NCBI GenBank assembly: GCA_900315945.1
Contig: ONAZ01000020.1
Location: 1-54,736 of the forward strand
DNA length: 54,736 nucleotides
Source: an uncultured Lachnospiraceae bacterium
Lineage (GTDB): Bacteria; Bacillota; Clostridia; Lachnospirales; Lachnospiraceae
Reading direction: 5' to 3'
A model generated the notes under the pieces. It saw only the letters and a list, made by a program, of their open reading frames with translations. It had not been told where the DNA came from and searched no databases. Below are positions 19,437 to 28,323 of this stretch, piece by piece. A program made the position numbers and the translations under genes. The first letter of the stretch is position 1. Each line of letters begins with the position of its first letter.

Positions 19437-19473
19437 TAACTCATATCACCCTTCTTATTTTTTTATATAATTA

Positions 19474-19755
19474 CTTATATTAGCTATACCTTTATCATGT
19501 ATGCAAAAGCATAGCTAGTATAAGCAAAATCAAATTATCAAATCACATTCCGTCCACCCGCCGTGCACAGCGGGTGGTTGGGAATAAATAGGGTTGTGTG
19601 ATATATGTCGTTAGCCTGCAAAGCAGGGTGACGACAGCATATGCACGAAGTGCATTGCGTTCATTAGCCATAAGGGGAACCACTATATAGTGGGGGATGC
19701 CTTATAGCTTGGCTTCATCTCATGATGTGAAATGTTGCGCTATCCCTTTATTAAG
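19474..19755. other. Highly structured intergenic region between two pilin genes
   Basis: The 360-base gap holds at least six hairpins. 19474-19487 pairs with 19511-19524. A GC-rich hairpin CCACCCGC/GCGGGTGG is at 19554-19577. A stem AATAAA..GGG near 19583 pairs with CCCTTTATT near 19744, enclosing GTCGT..ACGAC (19608-19635) with an inner CCTGC/GCAGG, TGCAC/GTGCA (about 19642-19654), and GCCATAAGG/CCTTATA..GGC with an inner CCACTATATAGTGG (19667-19713). The region is far more GC-rich and structured than the pilin 3' ends around it. I do not recognise the fold. It could be an RNA or a small mobile element; either strand folds. Confidence 0.55.
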
Positions 19756-19796
19756 ACTTTGACAAAATGTCTGTGCCCTTGTCATTTGACGCTAAA

Positions 19797-20273
19797 TTAT
19801 GGATTTGTTTGAGTTTGTGCAGTTGGGAATTCTCCTTCTTTAGCATCTTTATAAGCTTTTGCATTATCTTCATTAGTAAGATCTCCAGACCATACTCCAT
19901 TTGTCTGAGTACCCTTCGCACCATCTACATATACAATGGCTTTGTTTGTGTTCGCATCGTATTCAAAATAAAAATCCTTTTTTGAACCTACAGCGTCGCC
20001 CTTTGTTTGTATATTTTCTTTAATTGCTGAAGGTGTACCACTTGCAACTTTAGTTGCTCCACTAAATGTTTTACCATCTGCGGCATCTGCTACAACTGAC
20101 TCAGCAATTGAGTTAGCATTCTGTACATCAGTAGATCTTCTTGAAGACTCGATGTACTTTGAGAATACAGGAGCAAGAACTGCTACAAGTACTACCATGA
20201 TAGCAATAACAACGATTAACTCAACAAGAGAGAAACCTTTGTTATTCTTTTGTTTTTTGTTTAAAAACTTCAT
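19797..20273 (-). CDS. pilA: Major type IV pilin
   Basis: The protein has 158 residues. It has a textbook class III signal NNKG^FSLVELIVVIAIMVVLVAVLAPVFSKYIE with Glu at +5, then a small globular domain ending FPTAQTQTNP. Length and simple structure mark it as the major pilin subunit. The ATG follows AAAGGAG. It is paralogous to the following gene. A hairpin upstream (20321-20341) may separate it from the HEPN gene, so it may have its own promoter, though I cannot point to clear -35 and -10 boxes. Confidence 0.85.
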   Translation of the reverse strand: MKFLNKKQKNNKGFSLVELIVVIAIMVVLVAVLAPVFSKYIESSRRSTDVQNANSIAESVVADAADGKTFSGATKVASGTPSAIKENIQTKGDAVGSKKDFYFEYDANTNKAIVYVDGAKGTQTNGVWSGDLTNEDNAKAYKDAKEGEFPTAQTQTNP

Positions 20274-20320
20274 ACGCGTTTTCTCCTTTACTTTTTTTAT
20301 AAATAATTATTTATATTAAA

Positions 20321-20341
20321 ATGCATGCCCTATTCATGCAT
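20321..20341 (-). terminator. Weak terminator-like hairpin after the HEPN gene
   Basis: ATGCATG pairs with CATGCAT around AATAGGG, followed on the minus strand by TTTTAATAT. It begins directly after the HEPN stop codon. The stem is only 7 bp, so termination may be partial. Confidence 0.4.
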
Positions 20342-20342
20342 C

Positions 20343-20816
20343 TTAATCTCTTATTTTTTTAGGGGCATTGATTACCTCTATCGCCCAATTCATAATCTCC
20401 TTACAGTACTTTCCAGCTTTAATTACATCAGACTCATCAGCCGGAAACTCATTAGGATATCTTGGTTCAGATGCATATATAGATATATCTGAGGCCATAG
20501 TTTTAATCTTATCTGTTAACTCAATGCCCTTATCATTTTTTACAAGATTTTTCACTTGATTAAGAAGGAACTCTACATCATGCACCTTTGATATACCACC
20601 AGGAGTTTTATAATAAACTATCAATGCTTTTGCAATCTTTTCGGCAGCTTGTTGATAATGATAGCATATAATATTATATGGTCTTGGATGCAAAGGTGCT
20701 TCTGTTAGATACTTTGCGCAATCATAATCACTCTGTGCATATAACATCCATGCTTTGTATTCATCTTCCGAATCAATTATACTTACAGATACACTGCTTT
20801 CCTTTTTATTATCCAC
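20343..20816 (-). CDS. HEPN-domain protein of a HEPN/MNT pair
   Basis: The protein has 157 residues. It matches the all-helical HEPN pattern: WMLYAQSDYDCAKYL, then NIICYHYQQAAEKIAKALIVY, then a helix starting VHDVEFLLNQV. The usual nuclease motif RX4-6H is not clean: Arg46 is followed by His eight residues later (RPYNIICYH), so RNase activity is doubtful. It follows the nucleotidyltransferase gene by 22 bases, the standard MNT-HEPN order. In such pairs the MNT enzyme modifies and silences HEPN (family knowledge). The pair sits inside the pilus locus, between pilC and pilA. Confidence 0.8.
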   Translation of the reverse strand: MDNKKESSVSVSIIDSEDEYKAWMLYAQSDYDCAKYLTEAPLHPRPYNIICYHYQQAAEKIAKALIVYYKTPGGISKVHDVEFLLNQVKNLVKNDKGIELTDKIKTMASDISIYASEPRYPNEFPADESDVIKAGKYCKEIMNWAIEVINAPKKIRD

Positions 20817-20838
20817 TATCAGTTATCTCCTCAAACTG

Positions 20839-21201
20839 CTAATTTCTCTCATATAGCAGTATACCATCTCTTTCAACTTCTCCTTCGACCATCAATGTAT
20901 AGTCTACTCTTCGCTTTGCTTCAAACCTTGAGTTCGTTCCTACTATTATGTCTACCGGACGTTTTTTCACATCTATAGATGCCCTACGAGCCTGCCTTGT
21001 AGTTTCTCTGATATCTCGCTCATCATCAACTACAATATAGAAATCATAGTCGCTTTCATCCGTATATGAACCCTTAGCAAACGAGCCAAATAGCATAACT
21101 TTAGAAGGATTAATCTGTTCTACAAACAGCTTCGTCAACTCTTGTATATTATCGACATAATCTTTGTCTTTTATTATTTTTAAACCTTCTATACCAGTCA
21201 T
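20839..21201 (-). CDS. Minimal nucleotidyltransferase (MNT) of a HEPN/MNT pair
   Basis: The protein has 120 residues. It carries the pol-beta fold core MLFGSFAKGSYTDESDYDF: the GS motif and the two catalytic Asp (DYD), with a third acidic site in RPVDIIVG. This is a MNT-type antitoxin partner. The gene lies 22 bases after pilC and 22 bases before HEPN, with the same strand and tight spacing, so it is likely cotranscribed with the pilus genes. Its link to piliation could be regulatory or accidental. Confidence 0.85.
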   Translation of the reverse strand: MTGIEGLKIIKDKDYVDNIQELTKLFVEQINPSKVMLFGSFAKGSYTDESDYDFYIVVDDERDIRETTRQARRASIDVKKRPVDIIVGTNSRFEAKRRVDYTLMVEGEVERDGILLYERN

Positions 21202-21223
21202 ATCTATGCCACCTTACCGCCTT

Positions 21224-22438
21224 TTACATATTACCCATCTGCTGGTACATTGAAATCATTGGACTCATTACAGCTGCAATCAGGATTCCAACAAGGGCTG
21301 CCATGATTAGGATAATCATTGGCTCTAGTGCTGCCATTACGGTTTCAGTTGTCATCTTAACTTCTTCATCGTAGTAATCCGCAAGCTTTGTAAGCATTTC
21401 CTCAAGTTCACCAGTGTTCTCACCAATCTCAACCATATAGTCAACCATAGGCGGATATATTCCTGATTTCTTAAGGGATACCGATAGTGGTATACCACGA
21501 GATACTTCCTCGGCTGTCTTCTTAAGCGCCCTCTTATATACCTCGTTAGACATTGTATCGGCAACAATCTCTATTGCCTCAACTAGTGGTAGTCCAGATA
21601 TTACAAGAGTTGATAATGTTCTGGCAAATAATGAACATGCTGTCTTAGTGTTTAGTTTTCCAATAAGTGGAAATTTAAGTGCCAGCTTAGCAAAGAACAT
21701 CTTACCATTATCAGTTCTCTTGAACATTCTAATTGCAATAACAAGAAGAACAATTATGGCAATAGCTATATACCAATAGGCAACAAGCCAATCAGACATT
21801 GCTATTACAGCTTTGGTAATACCTGGAAGTTCCATGTCCATAGAATCGAACATTTCCATATAGCTTGGAACAACCTTAACAAGCATGAATACAGATACAA
21901 CAACTGATACAATAGCTACAATTATTGGATACATTGCTGCTTTTCTAACCATACCTTCTGTTCTTGCAGCTTTTTCAAAATGTTCTGACATACGTTCAAA
22001 TGCTATTTCTAATTTACCAGAAGCTTCACCAGCCTTAACCATACTAACCATGATTTGTGGGAATATCTTCTTTTGGCGTCCCATAGCATTTCCTAGGGAC
22101 TCACCCTTCATAATATCAGTCTGGACTTCTCTTAAGGCTTTCGCCATGTATTTATTCTCAGTCTGTCCAGATAACATATCGAGAGCTGCTATAACAGTTA
22201 CACCAGAGGATAACATTGATACAAATTGCCTACAGAAAACTGACAAATCTCTTGGCTTAACCAGACGGCCAAATGTTATATTAATTTCCCTAGTAAGGGC
22301 ATTAGCTTCTTTTACACTTAATACAACAAGACCTTCGGCTGTTACAGTTTCTACTGCCATTTGTGGTGTATCAGCTACAACATTTCCCTTTTTCTCTTTT
22401 CCATTGGCATCCTGTGCCACGTAAGTAAATTCTGGCAT
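21224..22438 (-). CDS. pilC: Type IV pilus inner membrane platform protein PilC
   Basis: The protein has 404 residues, as is usual for PilC/GspF. It starts MPEFTYVAQDANGKEKKGNV, the usual opening. Two T2SSF domains are visible (about residues 65-190 and 265-390), each followed by membrane helices near 167-195, 220-240 and 375-397. PilC is the membrane platform that couples the PilB and PilT motors to pilin insertion. The motif GEASGKLEIAFERM and GENTGELEEMLTKLADYYDEEV mark the two repeats. Confidence 0.95.
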   Translation of the reverse strand: MPEFTYVAQDANGKEKKGNVVADTPQMAVETVTAEGLVVLSVKEANALTREINITFGRLVKPRDLSVFCRQFVSMLSSGVTVIAALDMLSGQTENKYMAKALREVQTDIMKGESLGNAMGRQKKIFPQIMVSMVKAGEASGKLEIAFERMSEHFEKAARTEGMVRKAAMYPIIVAIVSVVVSVFMLVKVVPSYMEMFDSMDMELPGITKAVIAMSDWLVAYWYIAIAIIVLLVIAIRMFKRTDNGKMFFAKLALKFPLIGKLNTKTACSLFARTLSTLVISGLPLVEAIEIVADTMSNEVYKRALKKTAEEVSRGIPLSVSLKKSGIYPPMVDYMVEIGENTGELEEMLTKLADYYDEEVKMTTETVMAALEPMIILIMAALVGILIAAVMSPMISMYQQMGNM

Positions 22439-22467
22439 CTTTTTCTCCCGAATAGTAAAAACCTAGT

Positions 22468-23583
22468 TTAAAATATATTAATCTTTCTCATTATTGACTC
22501 TGAATCATGAGCAAAACTAATTGCATCTTCCCCTGATACAACGCCCTTCATATAAAGCTCATATATAGCATCATCCATTGTAATCATACCTTCTCTCTTA
22601 CTTGTCTGAATTGTGGAAGGTATCTGGAAGGCTTTTCCTTCTCTTATAAGATTGGATATTGCAGGATTAGAAAGCATAACTTCAAATGCTGCAACTCTTC
22701 CTTTACCGCCATCCCTTGGAAGTAGCTGTTGTGCTACTACTCCCTGCAGAACAGATGCAAGCTGAACCCTAATCTGTTGCTGCTGATATGGTGGAAATAC
22801 GTCAATTATTCTATCAATTGTAGAGGCAGCGGAATTAGTATGTAGTGTGGAGAATACCAAGTGTCCTGTCTCTGCAGCTGTAATTGCTGTCTCAATTGTC
22901 TCTAAATCTCTCATCTCTCCAACAAGAATAACATCTGGATCTTGCCTTAGTGCTGCTCGAAGTGCATTAGCATATGATTTGGAATCATATCCAATCTCTC
23001 TTTGAAGGACTATTCCTTTACCATGCTTATGCAAATATTCTATTGGATCTTCTAGTGTAATAATAGTCTTAGCATAGGTCTTAGCAATCTTACTAATAAG
23101 AGCAGCAAGTGTTGTTGATTTACCAGAACCAGTAGCTCCTGTAACTAATACAAGTCCTCTCTTCTTATCAGCTAAGTCAATAACTGACTGAGGAAGTCCG
23201 ATTTTCTCAGCATCTGGCACTTCAAATGACAATATACGAAGAGCCATTGCATAAGTACCACGTTGCCTAAACACATTTAACCTAAGACGAGAAAACCCGG
23301 GAACAGAATATGCAAAATCAATCTCTCCCATCTCCTCTAATTCTTCTAGTTGCGTCTCATCTAACATAACCTCAAGAAGTTCATCTATCTCAAAAGGCTT
23401 GAATGCCATGCCCTCTAGAGGTATCAAAGCACCATCTACTCTAAGCATAACTGGTGATGCTGGTGCCAAATGTATATCTGAACTATTAAGTTTTTTTGCT
23501 TCAGTAAGTATCTCTACAAATTTCTGAAGTTTTGGATCAAGCTCCTCAACTGATTGTGTTGATACAGGTGCGACTAACGGCAT
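22468..23583 (-). CDS. pilT: Pilus retraction ATPase PilT
   Basis: The protein has 371 residues. It has a Walker A motif GATGSGKST (149-157), an Asp box, a Walker B (DPDVILVGEMRDLET) and a His box (GHLVFSTLHTNSA). PAISNLIREGKAFQI is the C-terminal motif needed for retraction in PilT (AIRNLIRE in Pseudomonas). This supports PilT rather than a second PilB. Its presence suggests that the pili can retract and support twitching. It lies 10 bases after pilB. Confidence 0.94.
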   Translation of the reverse strand: MPLVAPVSTQSVEELDPKLQKFVEILTEAKKLNSSDIHLAPASPVMLRVDGALIPLEGMAFKPFEIDELLEVMLDETQLEELEEMGEIDFAYSVPGFSRLRLNVFRQRGTYAMALRILSFEVPDAEKIGLPQSVIDLADKKRGLVLVTGATGSGKSTTLAALISKIAKTYAKTIITLEDPIEYLHKHGKGIVLQREIGYDSKSYANALRAALRQDPDVILVGEMRDLETIETAITAAETGHLVFSTLHTNSAASTIDRIIDVFPPYQQQQIRVQLASVLQGVVAQQLLPRDGGKGRVAAFEVMLSNPAISNLIREGKAFQIPSTIQTSKREGMITMDDAIYELYMKGVVSGEDAISFAHDSESIMRKINIF

Positions 23584-23593
23584 GATTTATCTC

Positions 23594-25294
23594 CTAATTC
23601 TCAAATGTTATTCTCATTACTTCCTGGAATGATGTAATACCCTTATCTAGTAATCTAAGGGCGTTTTGACGAAGAGTAACCATTCCTTCGGATATCGCAA
23701 CTTCTTTTATTTCATCAGCTGAGCTTCCTTTATGAATCATTTCTTTAACTTTAGGTGTAACTGTTAGAATCTCGTATACACCAATTCGTCCACTATAACC
23801 TGTCTGTCCACATTTATCACAGCCACAAGGCTTATACATCTTATATGGTTTAGATTCATCAAGCCCCATAAGATGCTTCTCTTCAATAGTAGCTTCTACT
23901 TCTTCTTTACATTCATCACACAATTTACGAACAAGACGCTGTGCAATAACTCCGAATATCGAATCTGCAAGTAGATAACTATCAACTCCCATATCCATTA
24001 GACGACTCATAGCACCTGCAGATGAATTGGTGTGAAGTGTTGATACAACAAGGTGTCCGGTAACAGATGCCTGAACAGCAATCTCTGCCGTCTCACCGTC
24101 ACGAATCTCACCAATCATGATAATATCAGGATCCTGTCTAAGAATTGAACGAAGAGCAGATGCGAATGTAAGCTCTGCTTTGGTATTAACCTGAACCTGA
24201 TTAATTCCGTATATATTAGCTTCTACAGGGTCCTCAACTGTTACAATATTAACGTCTTCTGAATTAAGTTCATTTAACACAGTATAAAGTGTTGTAGATT
24301 TACCAGAACCTGTAGGACCAGTAACAAGAAAGATTCCATTAGGGTTATGAAGTAATTTATTGAACTTCTCTTCATCCTCAGGTGTAAGACCCAGATCTCT
24401 CTTATCTCTATTAAGGGCCTTCTTCTGAGCAAGACGCATAACGCATTTCTCGCCAAATACTGTTGGAAGCATTGATACACGAACGTCATATTCAATGTGA
24501 TCTACAACCATTGACATACGACCATCTTGCGGTTTTCTTTTCTCGGAAATGTCCATTCCAGATACAATCTTAATACGAGCTGTAATAGCATTAGCCATCT
24601 CAGTCTCATAACGAAATCTCTCATGAAGGACACCATCAATACGAAATCGAACTCTAATAGAATTCTCTAATGCCTCTATATGAATATCGGAAGCACGCTG
24701 TCTAGCAGCCTGCTGCATCATCTGACGAACTAATTGAACAACAGGAGAATTATCTACCTGATCAGATAACACATCATCTTCTTCCTCTTCTTCTTCACCG
24801 AAATCACGACGATGTTCCGACTTGAAACGCTCCATAACCTTACGAGTCTCAACGTCTGTATAATATTTATCAAGGGCTGATTCAATCTCGAATCTAGATG
24901 CCACGCATGGATCAACCTGAAGATTAGTAACAATAGCAAAGTCATCGAAAGCTTTAATATCCATAGGATCAGCCATTGCCACCTTAACCATATTGATATT
25001 GTTCTTGGAATAATCTAGAGGAATCATTACAAACTTACGAAGGACTTCGCCTGGAATGGTCTTAAGCAGTTCTTCATTAATCTTGTATTCTTCAAGATGA
25101 ACTCTTGGTAGTCCTAATTGATTAGATAAGGCATCTGCTACACTTTCCTGTGTAACATAGCCAAGTTGAATTAATTTCTCGCCAAGAAGCATTCCATCTT
25201 CTTTGGCCGCTTTAAGAGCAAATTCGATTTGTTCTTCTGTAACTAGCCCCTCATCGAGGAGCATGTCCCCCATACGTTTACGTTCTCTTCTCAT
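23594..25294 (-). CDS. pilB: Pilus assembly ATPase PilB
   Basis: The chosen start ATG 25294 (GAGGGAACAATG) gives 566 residues; the frame is open 23 codons further up, but that reaches the rnpB 3' end and lacks a ribosome binding site. Residues 5-140 form a MshEN/T2SSE N-terminal domain. Walker A is GPTGSGKST (326-334), followed by the Asp box, Walker B DPDIIMIGEIRDGET and His box. Two cysteine pairs (CDECKEEVE and CGCDKCGQTGY) form the family's zinc site. An acidic tract EEEEEEDD lies near residue 167. It is the first gene of the pilus locus, 70 bases after rnpB. Confidence 0.93.
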   Translation of the reverse strand: MRRERKRMGDMLLDEGLVTEEQIEFALKAAKEDGMLLGEKLIQLGYVTQESVADALSNQLGLPRVHLEEYKINEELLKTIPGEVLRKFVMIPLDYSKNNINMVKVAMADPMDIKAFDDFAIVTNLQVDPCVASRFEIESALDKYYTDVETRKVMERFKSEHRRDFGEEEEEEDDVLSDQVDNSPVVQLVRQMMQQAARQRASDIHIEALENSIRVRFRIDGVLHERFRYETEMANAITARIKIVSGMDISEKRKPQDGRMSMVVDHIEYDVRVSMLPTVFGEKCVMRLAQKKALNRDKRDLGLTPEDEEKFNKLLHNPNGIFLVTGPTGSGKSTTLYTVLNELNSEDVNIVTVEDPVEANIYGINQVQVNTKAELTFASALRSILRQDPDIIMIGEIRDGETAEIAVQASVTGHLVVSTLHTNSSAGAMSRLMDMGVDSYLLADSIFGVIAQRLVRKLCDECKEEVEATIEEKHLMGLDESKPYKMYKPCGCDKCGQTGYSGRIGVYEILTVTPKVKEMIHKGSSADEIKEVAISEGMVTLRQNALRLLDKGITSFQEVMRITFEN

Positions 25295-25365
25295 TGTTCC
25301 CTCACAATACTTTGTAATATATAAGGAGTCTCGCTTAATATAATTACACTTCGCGAAACACAAAA

Positions 25366-25686
25366 ATAGCTCGAAATAAGCCGGGTTCTGTCTAGAGTGA
25401 TCATCTATCTATTACAACTGTCGCCAATTGTCTCAAGCCTCATACCATGAGTAACGACGGGCCGCCGTATCTACTCATATTCGAGTTGCTTCGGATGGGG
25501 TTTACAATGCCCTATCTGTTACCAGATAAGCGGTAGTCTCTTACACTGCCATTTCACCTTTTCCATATATACATATGGTAGTATACTTTCTGTTGCACTT
25601 TCCTTAGAGTTGCCTCCACCGGACGTTATCCGGCATCCTGCCCTGCGAAGCCCGGACTTTCCTCAAACGCATATTAATTCGAGTCG
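25366..25686 (-). ncRNA. rnpB: RNase P RNA
   Basis: The minus strand holds the conserved blocks of bacterial RNase P RNA: GAGGAAAGTCCGGGCT near the 5' end, GGCAGGATGCCGGATAACG, GGAGGCAACTCTAAGGAAAG, GTGCAACAGAAA, then at the 3' end ACAGAACCCGGCTTA. The ends TCGAATTAA and TTATTTCGAG pair as P1. The length of about 320 nt is short but within range. It cleaves 5' leaders off tRNA precursors. The pilB gene starts about 70 bases downstream on the same strand. Confidence 0.95.
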
Positions 25687-25695
25687 TAAAAAACT

Positions 25696-25723
25696 AGTAT
25701 AGCGTTCGCGACCACTTTTCGAA
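25696..25723 (-). promoter_or_regulatory. Possible rnpB promoter
   Basis: A -10 TATACT (25696-25701) lies 16 bases from a poor -35 TTCGAA (25718-25723) and about 10 bases from the rnpB 5' end. The position fits and the -10 is fair. Nothing else is obvious in the gap 25724-25805 apart from a weak hairpin near 25786. Confidence 0.35.
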
Positions 25724-25805
25724 CTATCACTAATTAATTATATCATAATTCTACTTATTATCATACGAAAAAACATTAATTAATCCTTTTAAATAAAGGT
25801 TTTTT

Positions 25806-27482
25806 CTAGACTTTATATACCCCTCCGCCAATAAATTCTCTCAAGATTGAGGTATTAGGTACATCATCACTCGGAAGTGGCATAAAATATTCAAGTAATT
25901 TGATTAATCTATTAGCCTCTATATACTCAGGTGATGAAGAATCTACTGCATATAATTGTGGCAATGCATACACCTTCAATACAGACAGCTCATAGATTAG
26001 GGCAGAATTAATAACAAAATCTGCTTCTTCCTGGAATGTAAATATATTCTTAGTCTCTCCTCTTCGAACAGAATTCCACATAGCAAGAGTCCCTTGGGCA
26101 GAAGTTCCACGAGTACGAGAGTCTCTTACAATCCTTCTAATAAGCCTTACATCTGCAGTTGATAATGGATTATGCTCATCAATAGCAAGCTGAGTCAAGG
26201 CACTAATGTATATCTTGTACTTACTCTCTTTTGGTAGAGAATGAGATAATTTGTCATTAAGACCATGAATACCTTCAATAACAAGTACATCTTCTTCACC
26301 AAGCTGCAGATATTTATTATTATATTCTCTCTTTCCTGTCTTAAAATTAAATGTAGGAAGAAGAACTCTTTCACCCTCTAGAAGTTTAAGCATATCGCTA
26401 TTAAAAAGCTCTATATCAATACCTTCTACACATTCAAAATCCTTCTCACCAAACTCATCTAAAGGAATCTTATCCCTGTCAACATAATAATCATCTAATG
26501 GTATAGGATGTGGCTTTAGACCTAGTCCCTTTAATTGAGTAGATAATTTATGGGAAAAGGTTGTCTTTCCAGAAGAAGATGGTCCCGCAATCATAATAAA
26601 CTTCTTAGATCTGTTCTCTGAAATAGCATTGGCAATATCACCTATCTGCTTCTCCATATACGCTTCACTAATCAGAATAATATCATGACCGTCGCCCCTA
26701 ACAATACTATCATTTAGAGCGCCAACTGTTTCCACTCCAATAGATCGTGCCCAGGTTGTTGCAGATGCATATTGATTACAAAGCTTAATAGAAGGGTTGA
26801 ATGTTCTAATTTCGCTTGTAAATCTTCCAGGAAACTGCACAACAAATCCTTCGTTAAATTTAATCAACTTAAACACTTCAAGATGTCTTGTGGATGGTGC
26901 CATAAATCCGTAGAAATAATCATAGCACTCCCCTAATCTATATACATTAATGTTAGAGCTGGTTCTGTATTTGAGAAGAGTTTCCTTCTCTGGCATATCC
27001 ATACTATGAAATAATTTCTTTGCCTCTTTAGTCTTCATAACGACTTTCTCAATAGGGAGGTCAAGCTCAACTATTTCGCGCATCCTTTTCTCAACATTTT
27101 CAACAAATTCCTCTGTTGACTCTATAACGCATGACTCTTTTTCATCGATATTCCTCTTAACAAGTTGACAAAAATACCCGTTATCAATAGAACGTAGAAC
27201 CTGAACATCATATTGAAAATCTTTATAAAGGTCGTATATCGCCTTCTGAAGAAGAAGAATGACACTTCTTCTGTAAGCTTTTCGTCCATTTTTATCGCTC
27301 GTATTAATAAATTTAATAGTGCCATCTTCAGTAAGGACACTATTTAACTCTTTAAGCTTGTTATTATACTCGCAAAGAATATATGGATATTCATCCTTTG
27401 GTTGAAATTCTTTGGCAATTTCAATAATCCTGGTGCCTTCGTGATATTCTTTAGTCGTATCACCAACAGTAATTTTATACAT
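25806..27482 (-). CDS. Uridine kinase-like nucleoside kinase with TGS-like start
   Basis: The start ATG 27482 follows AAGGAGG and gives 558 residues. An N-terminal region (1-60) resembles a TGS/ubiquitin-like fold. A middle domain (about 60-270) resembles threonyl-tRNA synthetase editing-like regions often fused to such kinases. The C-terminal third is a P-loop kinase: GPSSSGKTTFSHKL near residue 300, LDDYYVDRD and RRIVRDSRTRG. It is a uridine kinase/phosphoribulokinase-family enzyme; the substrate is not certain. It is the last gene of the housekeeping cluster, with rnpB downstream. Confidence 0.85.
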   Translation of the reverse strand: MYKITVGDTTKEYHEGTRIIEIAKEFQPKDEYPYILCEYNNKLKELNSVLTEDGTIKFINTSDKNGRKAYRRSVILLLQKAIYDLYKDFQYDVQVLRSIDNGYFCQLVKRNIDEKESCVIESTEEFVENVEKRMREIVELDLPIEKVVMKTKEAKKLFHSMDMPEKETLLKYRTSSNINVYRLGECYDYFYGFMAPSTRHLEVFKLIKFNEGFVVQFPGRFTSEIRTFNPSIKLCNQYASATTWARSIGVETVGALNDSIVRGDGHDIILISEAYMEKQIGDIANAISENRSKKFIMIAGPSSSGKTTFSHKLSTQLKGLGLKPHPIPLDDYYVDRDKIPLDEFGEKDFECVEGIDIELFNSDMLKLLEGERVLLPTFNFKTGKREYNNKYLQLGEEDVLVIEGIHGLNDKLSHSLPKESKYKIYISALTQLAIDEHNPLSTADVRLIRRIVRDSRTRGTSAQGTLAMWNSVRRGETKNIFTFQEEADFVINSALIYELSVLKVYALPQLYAVDSSSPEYIEANRLIKLLEYFMPLPSDDVPNTSILREFIGGGVYKV

Positions 27483-27523
27483 ATGCCCCCTCCTTATCAG
27501 TCTAACTAGCAAGCCTACTCTTT

Positions 27524-28300
27524 TTAAAGCGTATAGTAAGGATTACATTTCTCCTCAGTAAATATCTTAATACCAGATAGATCATGGCCATCCCCCAGAT
27601 AATAAGCCATATAATCTATAAACAGGTGTTCAAGTCCGTAATGTCCGGCATCAATTATAGCCATTCCTCTAGCTACAGAATCAATACCATCATGATGTCC
27701 AATATCTCCTGTAATTAGAACATCTGCTCCCTGTTCTATAGCATTATCAATCTCACTCTTTCCTGAACCTGGACTAATTGCAATCTTCTGTACCTTAGAA
27801 TCAACATCTCCATATACTCTTACTGCATCAACTTTGAACTTCTTCTTAATTTCAGCAGCAAGCTTCTTAAGTTTGATAGGTACAGCAAAATTACCTATTC
27901 TGCCTATCCCTTCCTCGCCATGTGAAATATCTAATGGAAGGGCATCAATTAATCCTAAAGCCTCTTGCGCCAATGCCCCCATACCATATACATCAAAATT
28001 AGTATGAATTGCATAGTAGGCCATATCGTTTTTTACAAGGGATATAACTCTTCGTCCAATAAAATCATCAGATGTAATGCTTTTCATCCCTGAGAAAATA
28101 AGGGGATGATGAGTAATTAACATATCTGCCTTTACATCTGCTGCATGTTTTATAACTTCATCCGTTGCATCTAATGCAATATAAATCCTCTTAACTTCTT
28201 TATTAGCATCTCCTACAAGAAGTCCAACATTGTCCCATTCCATTGCGGCATCAATTGGAGATTGTCTCTCAAGTTTATCAATTACATCCTGTACTATCAT
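27524..28300 (-). CDS. Nif3-like dinuclear metal-centre protein
   Basis: The protein has 258 residues. It belongs to the Nif3/YqfO family: DNVGLLVGD near the N-terminus, ADMLITHHPLIFSG with the metal-binding His pair, AIHTNFDV, and DAGHYGLEHLF near the C-terminus with further metal-binding His and Glu residues. It lacks the PII-like insert that longer Bacillus forms have. It follows trmK, the usual Firmicutes order. The biochemical role of the family is poorly known; a GTP cyclohydrolase I type 2 name is often attached without proof. Confidence 0.9.
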   Translation of the reverse strand: MIVQDVIDKLERQSPIDAAMEWDNVGLLVGDANKEVKRIYIALDATDEVIKHAADVKADMLITHHPLIFSGMKSITSDDFIGRRVISLVKNDMAYYAIHTNFDVYGMGALAQEALGLIDALPLDISHGEEGIGRIGNFAVPIKLKKLAAEIKKKFKVDAVRVYGDVDSKVQKIAISPGSGKSEIDNAIEQGADVLITGDIGHHDGIDSVARGMAIIDAGHYGLEHLFIDYMAYYLGDGHDLSGIKIFTEEKCNPYYTL

Positions 28301-28323
28301 AATACCCCCATATATACAACAAC

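Noticed and set aside
19437-19796. A c-di-GMP riboswitch near the pilin genes
   Set aside because: Neither class I (GCAAA, GGGACGCAAAGCC-like) nor class II key sequences are present on either strand.
21885-22424. A 179-codon plus-strand frame opposite pilC
   Set aside because: Antisense shadow of a conserved gene with no start signal.
25370-25410. A longer PilB start overlapping rnpB
   Set aside because: The extra 23 codons overlap the rnpB end and lack a ribosome binding site; the ATG at 25294 has one.
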